This document shows positions 51,536-61,505 of a stretch of DNA of 64,000 nucleotides, piece by piece; within the stretch, counting starts at the first letter, position 1; each line of letters opens with the position of its first letter. Both the position numbers and the translations under genes were made by a program. Under the pieces are notes generated by a model, which saw only the letters and a program-made list of their open reading frames with translations, was not told where the DNA came from and ran no database searches. The stretch comes from Herpetosiphon sp042688385 (lineage in GTDB: Bacteria > Chloroflexota > Chloroflexia > Chloroflexales > Herpetosiphonaceae). The DNA lies in assembly GCF_042688385.1 (NCBI RefSeq), contig NZ_JBHUPY010000017.1, forward strand, positions 172,116 to 236,115, read 5' to 3'.

Positions 51536-51834
51536 CATCCTTCCTTATCCATATATCGACGATGAGCTGCTTCATCGCATATCTGTCAGATTAAAGTATA
51601 CCCTATCCTGATGTCAGCTTTCCTCTAATTCAGCGTCAGAATAGGGTTCCTTTGCCCTTTCTTGTCACTTCTTCGTAACAGGCTTAGACTCTATCCTGAC
51701 AATGCACTTGACTGGAAAAGTATGAGTGATCAGCATACTGATCGGCAGTTCGATAATATCTTATTGCTGCCCCTTTTTAAGGGTCATTGTTGAGCATTCT
51801 ATCCATATCACATCATCAATAATTGATTAATGCC
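51536..51834. other. Gap between LRR gene and orphan gene
   Basis: AT-rich, no gene. It contains a small palindrome (gatcagcatactgatc) near 51728-51743 that could be a protein site or weak hairpin. Confidence 0.45.
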
Positions 51835-53514
51835 TTAAAATTTATCCCGTGGTCTCGGTGAACGGACATTACAGCGAACCCCGGCTGCCAAAAATTCTTG
51901 TTGCTGATCATGGAGTGCAAGGTCATCCGGTGGGAATTGAAACTCAATCGCGCGCAGTTGTGGCATAGTATGGAGCCATGCGGGAAGGCTGCGTAGTGGA
52001 TTTGCCGTGATATCGAGCTTTTGTAGTTGCGAAAGTTCCTGCACGGCTTGTGGGAGCATTTCAAGATCATTATAGGCGAGATTGATTGATTCAAGGTCCT
52101 TTAGCTCCCTGATCCAAGGTGGCAGCTCACGCAACCCATTATGACCCAGATTCAGCATTTGAAGGTAGGTACATGAGCGCAGAGCCTTCGGTATCGTTCT
52201 TGAACAATTGATGACGGAAAGATGCGTCAGATACGGGAGTTGTTGAAGCAATGCGGTTAAGTCTGGTTCCCAACAATTGGCGATGGAACACCGTTGCAGC
52301 ATGGGAACGACGATCTGCGGCAGCAACTGCGCGATCGCATCTCCCTGAAGATCGAGCTTCTCTAAACAGGGGAGGACACATGGTACGGGAACGGTTACAT
52401 CCACAATCCGCGTTTCTGACAAATCAAGCGTTCGCAGGTGTGGGGTATAGTCAAGAAATAACGGCCATGTGGGAAGACGGCATGCCGTGATGATCAGATG
52501 TTCTAAGCCGATGGGCTCCGCGACTGGGGCAACCTCGGTGATGTGGGTATTGATTAGCTCGAGCGTTCTTAATGGGCACTCCTCCAGAAGCCATGCTGGG
52601 AGCGCCAGGAAGCCATTGTTGTCAAAACGGAGCGTTTCAAGTTGATGGAGCTGGCGAACCAGGGGGGGGATTGCAGTTAATGTGGTGTCACACAATGACA
52701 ATTTCGTCAAGGATGCAGGAAATGCGCCCGCAAAGACGGCAGCAGTATGGGTCGTTCCACTGAGGTTCAGGTCACGAAGCGTTGTCCAAGACTCCCAATC
52801 CGGACGGTACTGAAGCGGTGTCTGGGCTACAGAGAGCGTGGTGAGTGGCAGATCGACAATCCAGCTTGGAAGGGTACTGATCGGATTTTCGGAAAGATCA
52901 AGGTGCTGTAATCGGGGAAGTTCCTGAATCCAACCGGGAACTTGAGTTAATCTCAGGTTTGAGAGGTCGAGATGTTCGAGCGTCGAACATGAGCGTACAC
53001 TGCTTAAGTCACAGTTCAATACGGATCGAAGCAGCAATATGTGAAGTGAGCACGCTTCTAACCAGGTGGGTATTTCTTGAAGTTGGAGATGTGAAAGACT
53101 CAGCACACGGAGGGATGGCAGCGACCGAAGCACATCAGGAACACTGGTCAGATTTGTATTCGAGAGATCAAGGACACGTAGGTGGGTGAGTTCGCTGAGC
53201 CAAGAAGGCAGGCTTTCTAACGGACATCCTGACAGATAGAGTTCTTCAAGCTGGGTATAAGCCCGGATACTTTCGGGAAGCTGGGTGATGGCGGTATGTG
53301 CGAGGTTTAAGCGGGTCAATAGTGCCAATGTAGTGTTATCGCTCGGCAAGGAACTAAGCGTATTATGCGAGAGATTAAGATAAGTAATAGGACGGTGGGA
53401 TTGCAGCGGAGACGGGACAACCCCAAGGTCTAAATGGCTATAATCCAGCATCGTCTGGGACGGGGTAGGGCGTGGATACAGGCGGCCAACGAACGGATCA
53501 AACGAATAATGCAT
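51835..53514 (-). CDS. Leucine-rich-repeat protein
   Basis: Cytoplasmic-looking protein of 559 residues made almost entirely of about 20 leucine-rich repeats with the frame L..L.LS.n.l..lP, for example 'LRVLDLSNTNLTSVPDVLRSL' and 'LQHLDLSENPISTLPSWI'. No signal peptide is seen, and I recognise no catalytic domain at either end. The repeats form a solenoid for protein binding. The ATG at 53514 follows AAAGGA at slightly long spacing. It lies 134 bases after the RHS gene and is probably co-transcribed with it; its partner may be the RHS toxin or a host protein. Confidence 0.85.
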   Translation of the reverse strand: MHYSFDPFVGRLYPRPTPSQTMLDYSHLDLGVVPSPLQSHRPITYLNLSHNTLSSLPSDNTTLALLTRLNLAHTAITQLPESIRAYTQLEELYLSGCPLESLPSWLSELTHLRVLDLSNTNLTSVPDVLRSLPSLRVLSLSHLQLQEIPTWLEACSLHILLLRSVLNCDLSSVRSCSTLEHLDLSNLRLTQVPGWIQELPRLQHLDLSENPISTLPSWIVDLPLTTLSVAQTPLQYRPDWESWTTLRDLNLSGTTHTAAVFAGAFPASLTKLSLCDTTLTAIPPLVRQLHQLETLRFDNNGFLALPAWLLEECPLRTLELINTHITEVAPVAEPIGLEHLIITACRLPTWPLFLDYTPHLRTLDLSETRIVDVTVPVPCVLPCLEKLDLQGDAIAQLLPQIVVPMLQRCSIANCWEPDLTALLQQLPYLTHLSVINCSRTIPKALRSCTYLQMLNLGHNGLRELPPWIRELKDLESINLAYNDLEMLPQAVQELSQLQKLDITANPLRSLPAWLHTMPQLRAIEFQFPPDDLALHDQQQEFLAAGVRCNVRSPRPRDKF

Positions 53515-53648
53515 GATAGCTATCCTTTTTAGAGGGATTAATGACTCCATAGTCAATACAAATCCCAATGCAGAGGGTATTATAGAACACCCTCTGCATT
53601 ACGCTACGACATAGCACTCAAATCTCGTTTTCTACTTAAGCACCGTCT

Positions 53649-56600
53649 TTACTCTTCAAACACCTGTTTTAATCGTTCCATGAATTGTGCTGCAGAAATA
53701 ATTTCACCGGGCCATCGATGAATCTCAATTCCTAACTTGTCCATAAGTAGTGTGCAGCCCTGTTCCTCATAACCTCCACACGGTGGTCTATATTTATATT
53801 TATCTCGTGTTGATTCACTCACTGAAGTCATTATTGCTCCCGCGAACAGAGCCTTCAATTGTTCTTCTGTTGCAATGCTATTATCTGTTATTGCTTTCAT
53901 CAGACAATCTACCTCTGCACATCTATAGTTCCGTCGGTGATTTGGAAAAAAGTCTCTTAAAACTTTGTCTACGTTTTCGACAACTCCATTTACTCCAGAG
54001 TAGACGTTGCCATTTGCTAGAATTATAGCTGCCCCAACTTCTTTCGTGGGATTGGCTCTTAAGGCATTAATTGCCCAAGTCTTTGCTCTTTCCTCATTTG
54101 ATGCATACACATTCGGTGCAGCTGCTACGTTCGTACTCGTCCCCGGCAGACGATACACCCATGGTGGTACAATAATCTGCGGTGGAACGGGAATGTTAAA
54201 ATTCGCTGTGACATCCCATCCTTTTAAGACAACCGGTCCATATTGTGTCGAAACACTTACATCACCCGTTGAGAGCGGCACTTGGAAGGTTTCGTATCCG
54301 CCAGTTACTTGGATGCCTGGTATCGATATATGGCTCATCCGATAGCTGATCATTTTATCAAGCATCAACGTATTGAGAGCGTTTGCACACTCAAAGGCGG
54401 TATAGTAAATCCCACCAAACATGGCTAGCGATGCAGCGCCACCAACAAGTGCTGCTCCCCCATAACCAAAGCCTGCGAAACCTCCCGACATCCCCGCTAC
54501 CAATTCGGCAACCAGACAGCCAATATCAATCGGAACGGCTCCCGTCATGGCACAGGCAATCTTGCCACTCGGATCAGCATTGACGAGTGGGCTGTTATAG
54601 CCATATTGATAGGCGTGGAGCGAGAGGGGTTGCTGAGAATTCCCTGCAAACGGGTCAACCCCCAGCAAGGTGCCACTGGCCGGATTGTACCAGCGAGCGC
54701 GCAGGAAGACTAAGCCGGTTTGGGCATCGGAGAACTCGCCGGTATAGCGAATTGAGGATACCGGAACGGTTTGTCCTGCCGCTGGGACGAATGTCCCCCA
54801 CGCATCGCTATCTTGCTTGCCACGAGCACCATTGGCACTGTTGATCGTCAAGCGGACGGTGCGTTGGCTATCACCAATCAAGAAGCTCTTGCCATTGACC
54901 ACCGGCGTGCCATTTTTTACTTGGTCGCTATGCAGAACGGTGCCGCCTAAGCCGGTGACATAGGTATTGTCGTACTGGTCGCTGGCCGCAAAGCTGCTGA
55001 TCCGCAAGAGGCTGCTGTACGGTGTGCCAACGCGATCGGTCACAAAGGTATTGCTTAGGGTGCCATTGGTACGCTTACTCACCAAACTTTCGTCGTGGTA
55101 GCGATAGGTATAGCTATTTGTCCCAACGGTGACCGTGGTTGGGCGGTTGAAGCCATCATAGGTATAGCTTTGGCTGCCGTTGTTCAGCACATTGCCAGCG
55201 GCATCATAGCTCCAGCCCGTGCGACGGTCATTGTTTTGATAACTCATATTGGTGGTGCTGCCCACCCGCACGCGGTTGCCCGCGCGGTCGTAGCCATAGC
55301 CCGTCGTCGTGCTGCCGGCGGTTTCACTGGCCAAGCGCCCCAGCTTGTCGTAACTATAGCTGTGGTTTTCGGTCACCGTCAGCCCACTGCCATTCAGTTG
55401 GATTTCGCTGAAGGTCAGCGGACGGCTGGCGCGATCATAGGTGTAGCTGAATTGCGCCAGTTGGGCCGTGGGAGTAGCACCCGTGCCCGTCGCCCCATTG
55501 ACGGTGATGCTGCTGATGCGACCCACGGTATCATACAGCGTCGTTTCGACGGCGCGGCTGGTGCCGGCTTCCGAGCGGGTGAGGGTTTCTACGCGGCCCG
55601 TGGTGCTGTTATAGCCGTATTGGGCAATCGTAAAGCCACCGCGACCAACCGTTTGCAAGCGGCCCGCGCTGTCATAGCCGTAGCTGTTGCCGCCAATTAA
55701 GGTGATCCGTCCCGCCGCATCATAATTATAGCCCAGCGTCCATGCCCCGGCGTTGGGATCGTCGGCGAGGGATTGTTGGACACCATTGACGCGGTTGAGC
55801 GCATCATAGTTGTAGGTTAAGATCCCGGTCTTGCCCGTGGCGGTGTTTTGGGCCAAGGCATCGAATGCGGTCGCCAAGCGGCCAGCGGTGTCATAGGTCC
55901 AGCTTTGGCTGGCCCCACCGGCCCCGGTTTTGCTGATCGCACGCCCCAGTTCATCATAGCCAGTCGTAATGGCGGTGCCACCACTGGGTTGGACACTGGC
56001 AACAGACCCGCGCAGGGTGTAGCTGGTCGTCGTACTATTGCCAAGCGCATCGACCTGCTTGCGGAGTTGATCCAACGTATCATAGTGGGAAACGCGACTG
56101 GTAATGCCCCGGCCATTGATCACAGCCCGTTGGTTGCCCGCGCGGTCATAGCGATACTGGGTGGTTAATTGGCAGTCGCTCTGCTCGACTTGGCTACAGG
56201 TGCCATCGGCATTTTCGATGACGAGCACAAGGTTATCGCGTAAGTCATAGCGGAACCGCGTGACGCTGCCGAGCGGATCGCTGCTGGCGACGGTGCGGCC
56301 TGCTGCATCATAGTGGGTGCGACTGATCAGGTCGCGGGTTGTGCCATCAGCACTGGTGACGATGCCATCCTGATAGTTGCTGACGCTTTGAATCGTGCGG
56401 CCAAGACCGTCGATCATGCTGACGCTGACCTGCCCATCGGGCGTTTTGCTCCAGCGCGGGCCATTGCGCGTGATTAAGCCACTTGGGGCCGTCACGCTGG
56501 TCACGCCGGTATCCAGGTTGCGACTCGTCGTCGTGGCCTTGCCGGTCGGGTCGGTGGTAGTGACGGTCGTCCCTGCCGCATCGGCATAGGTGGTGGTGGT

Positions 56601-59600
56601 TGCCACATTGACGGTTGCGGATGCCCCTGCTGGTGGCGCTTGATAATTTTTGGTGACCTTCACGACCCGCCCTAGGCCATCATAGACCGTCTGGGTGGTG
56701 GTGCCATTGGTTTCGGTGACCGATGCCACCCGCCCCAGCGCATCATAGTGCGATTCCGCGGTCGGGACATTGCGGTCACTGGTTTGGGTGCCACAGAAGG
56801 CACTTAAGGGCATCCCAGCATTGGTGCGGCAGTTTTGGATGGACTTGGTGACGCGTCCAAGGGCATCATACTGCGGCACCGTCCATTGGCCCGTCACATC
56901 ACGGGTTGCTTGGACGCGACCATTACTGGCATAACTGGTCATGGTGACCCGATTGAATTCGGGTTCATTTGACCAGAACGAGACGTTCGGATTTTGGGTT
57001 TGCTGGGTGACCCGGCCTAGGCTATCAAAGGCGAGTAAGGTGGCCCGATCGGTGACCACATCGGTAATCTGCCATGGCTGCGTGCCCGTGGCAGCAAGCT
57101 GCGTATTTTGCGTTCCATCGACATAGTTCGCGACGCTGCGATAGGCACGACCCGCACTGTCATACTGAGTGACCTGCACGATATCGGTCGTGTCCAGACT
57201 GGCCCAACTGCTATTGGCGCTGTCAATCGTTAATGGATTACCATTTTCGTAGTTGAGCGTGGTCGTGACGGGCCGATTCAGCGCATCATATTCGATGTGT
57301 GTCCAGCGAAAGAGCGCATCACCGGTCCAGGTGACATTGCCCGCCCCATCGTAGTAGGTGTAGGTATGGACATTGACATCGGGATAGGTACTGTTGAACT
57401 GGCCGCCATTGATGTCGGCGCGATAGTTCAAGGTGGTGGTGACGGGACGGCTGAGCACATCATACTCGGTGCGGGTCACCCGACTGGTGCTACCACTCCA
57501 GAGTAAGGTGCTCGGATTGAAGGTGCCGGTCAGAATACCGGTTTCGGTCACCAGCGTCGTGCGCCCCAGCCAGTCGTAGCCATAGAGGGTGGCCACATTG
57601 CCGCTCGGATAGGTGGGGCTGAAGGTCGGTGGCGTGCCGGTGAGGCTTGGGACGGTGGGGGTGCCACTGCCATTGAGCGCGTTATCCACGACCCAGCGGA
57701 TGCGGCCAGCCGTATCATAGCTGGTGACATTGCGATAGCGGCCATCAGGACCTTTAGTCCAAATCCGGCGGCCATAGCTATCATAGCCATATTCGGTCAC
57801 CACATTTTGGGTGGCGGTGCTGGGAGTTCCACCAGTGGTATAGTTTTGCGTGACTTTCCAGACTTGGTTGTCAGGCCGATAGTCGGTATGCGTCGTCGTG
57901 GCCAAGATCGTATCAACACCCGTGGTCACATCGGTCAAGCGACCAAGGGCATCATAGCCATAGCCGGTTTTTTGGGCCGCACTCGTGCCATAACCGACTT
58001 CAACCGTACTGGTTTGGCCAGCCGGGGTATAGGTATACTTGGTGACAATGCCATCGGGACTGGTGACTGTATCGGGCAACTGCGTCCCCGCGATATAGGT
58101 CACGGTGGTGGCCGGCAGATTGCCAACTTGAATACTGGTGGGTTGGTTGGACGTGTTGTATTGGGCGGTAGTCACGAGATTGCCCGGGGCAATAATCGTC
58201 TGGGGTTGATTATTGCTGGCATACTCGATGGAGGTGACCAAGCCGCTGGCCGTATGCTGCAGCTCGCCAACCGAGCCGATTTCGAGGCGGGTCGGCAAGC
58301 TGACCTCGTTGCGCAGGCTGTACTGGGTCGTGCCATTCGCATCCGCTTGCGATGCCGGGGCAAGGTTGGCATCGTTGGTTTGATAATGGGCAAAGGTGTC
58401 GTTGTGTTCGATCCATTGCAGGGTCTTATCACCGCGATAGTGGGCAACCTGGGTATCCAAAATGGCCCCATTGCGCCGGATCGTGGTGGTGGTGCGGGGC
58501 GTGCCATCAGGGGCCGTTTCATAGGCATACTGCCAGGTGCGGCCATCGCGTTCGACTTGCTGAGTGACTTTCCCATTGGTATAGGTCATCACCAAATCGC
58601 GGCGGCTGGCGGTGGTGTCATAGCTGTCCAAGCCCTTGGCAATGCCAATGATCTGATGGAGGCTATTGGTTTCGTAGCGGGTAATCGTGCCTTGCGGGCT
58701 GGTGACCCAGGTCAAGTGGCCCGCCGTATCATAGCCATAGGTCGTGACCTGATTCAGATCGTCGGTGACACTCGTCAACCGTTGCGCACCGTTCGCAAGT
58801 GTGGTATAGCCGAAGGTAAGTTTGCGGCCACTGAGCGTATCGACGACTTGGGAGGGCAGGCCAGCGGATGTCCCCCGTCCCATGCTGATTGTCTGGGTCC
58901 GTCCTGCGGCATCAGCCAATTCGACTAACCATCCACCAGCAGTAAACCGCCGCCAGCTCTGATCCGGGAAAGTAATCCGATAACCCGAACCATCGACGGT
59001 CAGGGTTGCGCGCACGCCAATGGCGGGCTGGTAGGTGGTGCCATAGCCACTAAAGCGATAGCGATTGCCTTCGGCGGATTCATAGATGATCGTGTTGGCT
59101 TCGGCCCCCACACTCGCGGTGGGCAAGGTTAAGGTTTCACCGTAGTTAAAGCGCCAGCCAAAACCCAGCGGGCTTTGCGGAATGGTGGCGGGATCGGCTA
59201 AACCCGAGACATAGGTGCGTTGCATGCTCAGTGGCGTGCCCGCCGTCGCTACGACCACATCAGTCGCCGATTCAATCAACACGCCCGAGAGGGTATTGAC
59301 CGGGTCGCCAACGACGAGTTGATAGCCGCCATTCGCGGTCTTCGTACATTTACAATTATAGCCTTGATCGGTGGGGTTGAGAAACGCGACGGGTTCACCA
59401 TTGGCAAAGAAAGTAAAACTATCAATCCCTACTTCCTCAACCTGGTATTCCCCTTGTTCCTCAAATTTAATCATGATTTGTCCCGTGATACCCGAGACAC
59501 TCGCTGGATTCACGCTGACCAGGGGTGCGGTTGTCCAACTACTTTGACTGCTGCCTGCAGGGCGGGGACCCGTTGAGGCTAATGGAATCTCCGTCCCATC

Positions 59601-60596
59601 AGCCTTCACCACCGACAGGATGACTGGCTGCCGCGTTTTGTCGGCTGGGCCGGCTTCAACCCAGCGAAATTGACCCGTTACGATCGTAGATGGGGGAAAG
59701 ACTGGAAACCGGATGAGGGGTCCGCGATAGCTAAACCCATCATTGCTAGTTCGATTATAGTCGAAATAAAAGAAGGGGCCATTATCGGAACTGAGCGCTC
59801 CGACCGTCCCATTGACAATCCCGACCGTCGTATCGTGCCAGAACGCGAGCGCCTGATTCAGCCCATGATCGTTGCGTTTCCAACCGGTTGCGTCATCATA
59901 AAATCGAAAATTGGATACCTCGCAGGCATCACTTGGAAACGTCGAGTTGGGATCACCACCGCATTCGAGATAGGCCTCAAGGGGGACATCGGGAGGAAGA
60001 TTATAGATATAGCTTGGTTTTTGTCCCAGCGTATATTGCATGGTGGTAATGACCGTTGTCTGATTGGGCGGTAAGTTTTGCGCGGTCTGACCAGCAATCG
60101 TAAAGGGAGCCGCAATCCATTCCGTGCCCGTGATCGGCTTCATATGCAGTTTGAAATCGGGCCAATCATAATGGGTAAAGAATTCCTCTGACCGCCGCAG
60201 AGTTAAGTCGAACGAAAGACTATCATGGGCATAGGCCGGAATGGTTGGGAGTGTGTGGGTAACAACAGCATCAACCGAAAGCAGATAGGTGGCATCATGG
60301 CGGAACATCTCACGGCGAAGCGGGCCGGAGAACGTCCCATCGAAATGCGATTGATGCGTCGCTTCAATCGCCCGATTGATGATATCGGCCAATTCGTCCG
60401 GGGAAATAATCGATTTTGCAGCCGCTGGGCGATGGCCGGGCGGTGGTTCGTCGAGCACCGTTGGCACCGCCGGAATGGCGCGGGCCGGTGGGGCAGGGGC
60501 GATGGGTGCAGCAATGGTTGCTCGGGGGAGCAAACTGGTGAGCACCGAGACGAATAACAGCATGGCGAGCATGCGCGACGGACGGGAGGAAGGCAT
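53649..60596 (-). CDS. Giant secreted RHS-repeat protein with C-terminal deaminase-like toxin domain
   Basis: Protein of 2315 residues. Residues 1-30 form a signal peptide ending in 'TIAAPIA'. An N-terminal beta-rich region (about 60-410) is followed by a DUF6531-like start ('VVGDPVNTLSGVLIESATDVVV') and dozens of YD/RHS repeats (about 470-2020, for example 'YDALGRVTKSIQNC' and 'YGYDRAGNRVRVG'). These end in the core motif 'YNPASGTLLGVDPFAG'. After it come a hydrophobic stretch (about 2065-2110) and a tip with C2226-A-E2228 and 'RPPC2273...C2281', the zinc/Glu pattern of YwqJ-type toxin deaminases. The shell should encase the toxin until delivery. The deaminase call is inferred from motifs. 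Confidence 0.88.
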   Translation of the reverse strand: MPSSRPSRMLAMLLFVSVLTSLLPRATIAAPIAPAPPARAIPAVPTVLDEPPPGHRPAAAKSIISPDELADIINRAIEATHQSHFDGTFSGPLRREMFRHDATYLLSVDAVVTHTLPTIPAYAHDSLSFDLTLRRSEEFFTHYDWPDFKLHMKPITGTEWIAAPFTIAGQTAQNLPPNQTTVITTMQYTLGQKPSYIYNLPPDVPLEAYLECGGDPNSTFPSDACEVSNFRFYDDATGWKRNDHGLNQALAFWHDTTVGIVNGTVGALSSDNGPFFYFDYNRTSNDGFSYRGPLIRFPVFPPSTIVTGQFRWVEAGPADKTRQPVILSVVKADGTEIPLASTGPRPAGSSQSSWTTAPLVSVNPASVSGITGQIMIKFEEQGEYQVEEVGIDSFTFFANGEPVAFLNPTDQGYNCKCTKTANGGYQLVVGDPVNTLSGVLIESATDVVVATAGTPLSMQRTYVSGLADPATIPQSPLGFGWRFNYGETLTLPTASVGAEANTIIYESAEGNRYRFSGYGTTYQPAIGVRATLTVDGSGYRITFPDQSWRRFTAGGWLVELADAAGRTQTISMGRGTSAGLPSQVVDTLSGRKLTFGYTTLANGAQRLTSVTDDLNQVTTYGYDTAGHLTWVTSPQGTITRYETNSLHQIIGIAKGLDSYDTTASRRDLVMTYTNGKVTQQVERDGRTWQYAYETAPDGTPRTTTTIRRNGAILDTQVAHYRGDKTLQWIEHNDTFAHYQTNDANLAPASQADANGTTQYSLRNEVSLPTRLEIGSVGELQHTASGLVTSIEYASNNQPQTIIAPGNLVTTAQYNTSNQPTSIQVGNLPATTVTYIAGTQLPDTVTSPDGIVTKYTYTPAGQTSTVEVGYGTSAAQKTGYGYDALGRLTDVTTGVDTILATTTHTDYRPDNQVWKVTQNYTTGGTPSTATQNVVTEYGYDSYGRRIWTKGPDGRYRNVTSYDTAGRIRWVVDNALNGSGTPTVPSLTGTPPTFSPTYPSGNVATLYGYDWLGRTTLVTETGILTGTFNPSTLLWSGSTSRVTRTEYDVLSRPVTTTLNYRADINGGQFNSTYPDVNVHTYTYYDGAGNVTWTGDALFRWTHIEYDALNRPVTTTLNYENGNPLTIDSANSSWASLDTTDIVQVTQYDSAGRAYRSVANYVDGTQNTQLAATGTQPWQITDVVTDRATLLAFDSLGRVTQQTQNPNVSFWSNEPEFNRVTMTSYASNGRVQATRDVTGQWTVPQYDALGRVTKSIQNCRTNAGMPLSAFCGTQTSDRNVPTAESHYDALGRVASVTETNGTTTQTVYDGLGRVVKVTKNYQAPPAGASATVNVATTTTYADAAGTTVTTTDPTGKATTTSRNLDTGVTSVTAPSGLITRNGPRWSKTPDGQVSVSMIDGLGRTIQSVSNYQDGIVTSADGTTRDLISRTHYDAAGRTVASSDPLGSVTRFRYDLRDNLVLVIENADGTCSQVEQSDCQLTTQYRYDRAGNQRAVINGRGITSRVSHYDTLDQLRKQVDALGNSTTTSYTLRGSVASVQPSGGTAITTGYDELGRAISKTGAGGASQSWTYDTAGRLATAFDALAQNTATGKTGILTYNYDALNRVNGVQQSLADDPNAGAWTLGYNYDAAGRITLIGGNSYGYDSAGRLQTVGRGGFTIAQYGYNSTTGRVETLTRSEAGTSRAVETTLYDTVGRISSITVNGATGTGATPTAQLAQFSYTYDRASRPLTFSEIQLNGSGLTVTENHSYSYDKLGRLASETAGSTTTGYGYDRAGNRVRVGSTTNMSYQNNDRRTGWSYDAAGNVLNNGSQSYTYDGFNRPTTVTVGTNSYTYRYHDESLVSKRTNGTLSNTFVTDRVGTPYSSLLRISSFAASDQYDNTYVTGLGGTVLHSDQVKNGTPVVNGKSFLIGDSQRTVRLTINSANGARGKQDSDAWGTFVPAAGQTVPVSSIRYTGEFSDAQTGLVFLRARWYNPASGTLLGVDPFAGNSQQPLSLHAYQYGYNSPLVNADPSGKIACAMTGAVPIDIGCLVAELVAGMSGGFAGFGYGGAALVGGAASLAMFGGIYYTAFECANALNTLMLDKMISYRMSHISIPGIQVTGGYETFQVPLSTGDVSVSTQYGPVVLKGWDVTANFNIPVPPQIIVPPWVYRLPGTSTNVAAAPNVYASNEERAKTWAINALRANPTKEVGAAIILANGNVYSGVNGVVENVDKVLRDFFPNHRRNYRCAEVDCLMKAITDNSIATEEQLKALFAGAIMTSVSESTRDKYKYRPPCGGYEEQGCTLLMDKLGIEIHRWPGEIISAAQFMERLKQVFEE

Positions 60597-60857
60597 AGAA
60601 AAGCCCTTTCACTCAAAACAATCCATGACTGATGAGCACAAAGGGATCTGTCACTTCTACGCACCACGGTACGCAGCAAAACCTTGCTCCACTTCGCTCT
60701 CTCAATCTAACGCTATTCTAACAAACTCATGTCAACTTGTCGAATGGGATATCGTATCCCCTTTTGGTATGAATTAATAGCTATTAATTATCGTAGCCGC
60801 AACAATGGCTCAATTGATGATTGATTCAGCGTAGGGCTTTGGGGCTGCCGCTTATGC

Positions 60858-61505
60858 TTAATGATCAAGTTCAACCACGGGGCAAATTCTGGTTTGTTGG
60901 GTTTTGAGATTATAGAGGGTCATGCTAGCGCTGAGCATGTCGTAGATGGCGCAGCTGTGGCTATCGCGGATGGTTACGCCATAAACTGAGCCAGGATTGA
61001 GCACAGTCAGATGGCCACAGCGCACATGCATTGGGCGATGGGTATGGCCAAGCACAATGATCTGATCATGCGGATGTTCGTTGAGTAGCCGTTGCCATTT
61101 GCTGCTGCGCGCTTCGGGCAACATATCAACAACATCGCTCCATGGCGCACCATGAGCCAGCACCAAACGCTGATCATCAAACTGCAAACGTAGGCTGGTT
61201 GGCAGCGCAGCAACATACTCTAAGGTGGCTTGGTTAACAATGCGGCCTCGGCTGGCTAAGCGCTCGCGCTGGCTACTTTGGCTCCAACGGCTATGCTCGC
61301 GCAACAAGGTGAATTCGTGATTGCCCTTGATGCAGGGAATTGAGCGCTTGATTAATTCTTGGACAATTGCATCTGCATCAGGCCCGCGATCAACCACATC
61401 GCCAGCGCACAGAATGTGATCAGTTGCTTGGCTGGCAAACCAATCCAAGGCCCGTTGAAAGCCGATACCATCGCCGTGTATATCGGCTAGCAACCCTAAA
61501 CGCAT
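60858..61505 (-). CDS. Calcineurin-like metallophosphoesterase
   Basis: Phosphoesterase of 215 residues with the five metal motifs: 'LADIHGDG' (D-x-H), 'CAGDVVDRGPD' (GDxxDRG), 'KGNHEF' (GNHE), 'AHG' and 'VLGHTHRPMH' (GHTH). GDxxDRGP is typical of serine/threonine phosphatases and diadenosine tetraphosphatases of the ApaH/PrpE type. The start overlaps the stop of the alpha/beta hydrolase by one base (TAATG), so the two are coupled. The substrate is unknown. Confidence 0.88.
   Translation of the reverse strand: MRLGLLADIHGDGIGFQRALDWFASQATDHILCAGDVVDRGPDADAIVQELIKRSIPCIKGNHEFTLLREHSRWSQSSQRERLASRGRIVNQATLEYVAALPTSLRLQFDDQRLVLAHGAPWSDVVDMLPEARSSKWQRLLNEHPHDQIIVLGHTHRPMHVRCGHLTVLNPGSVYGVTIRDSHSCAIYDMLSASMTLYNLKTQQTRICPVVELDH

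Noticed and set aside
55095..58928. Long plus-strand frames (201 and 373 residues) inside the RHS gene
   Set aside because: Antisense shadows of the repetitive RHS sequence, with low-complexity Ile/Gly/Ala composition and no family match.
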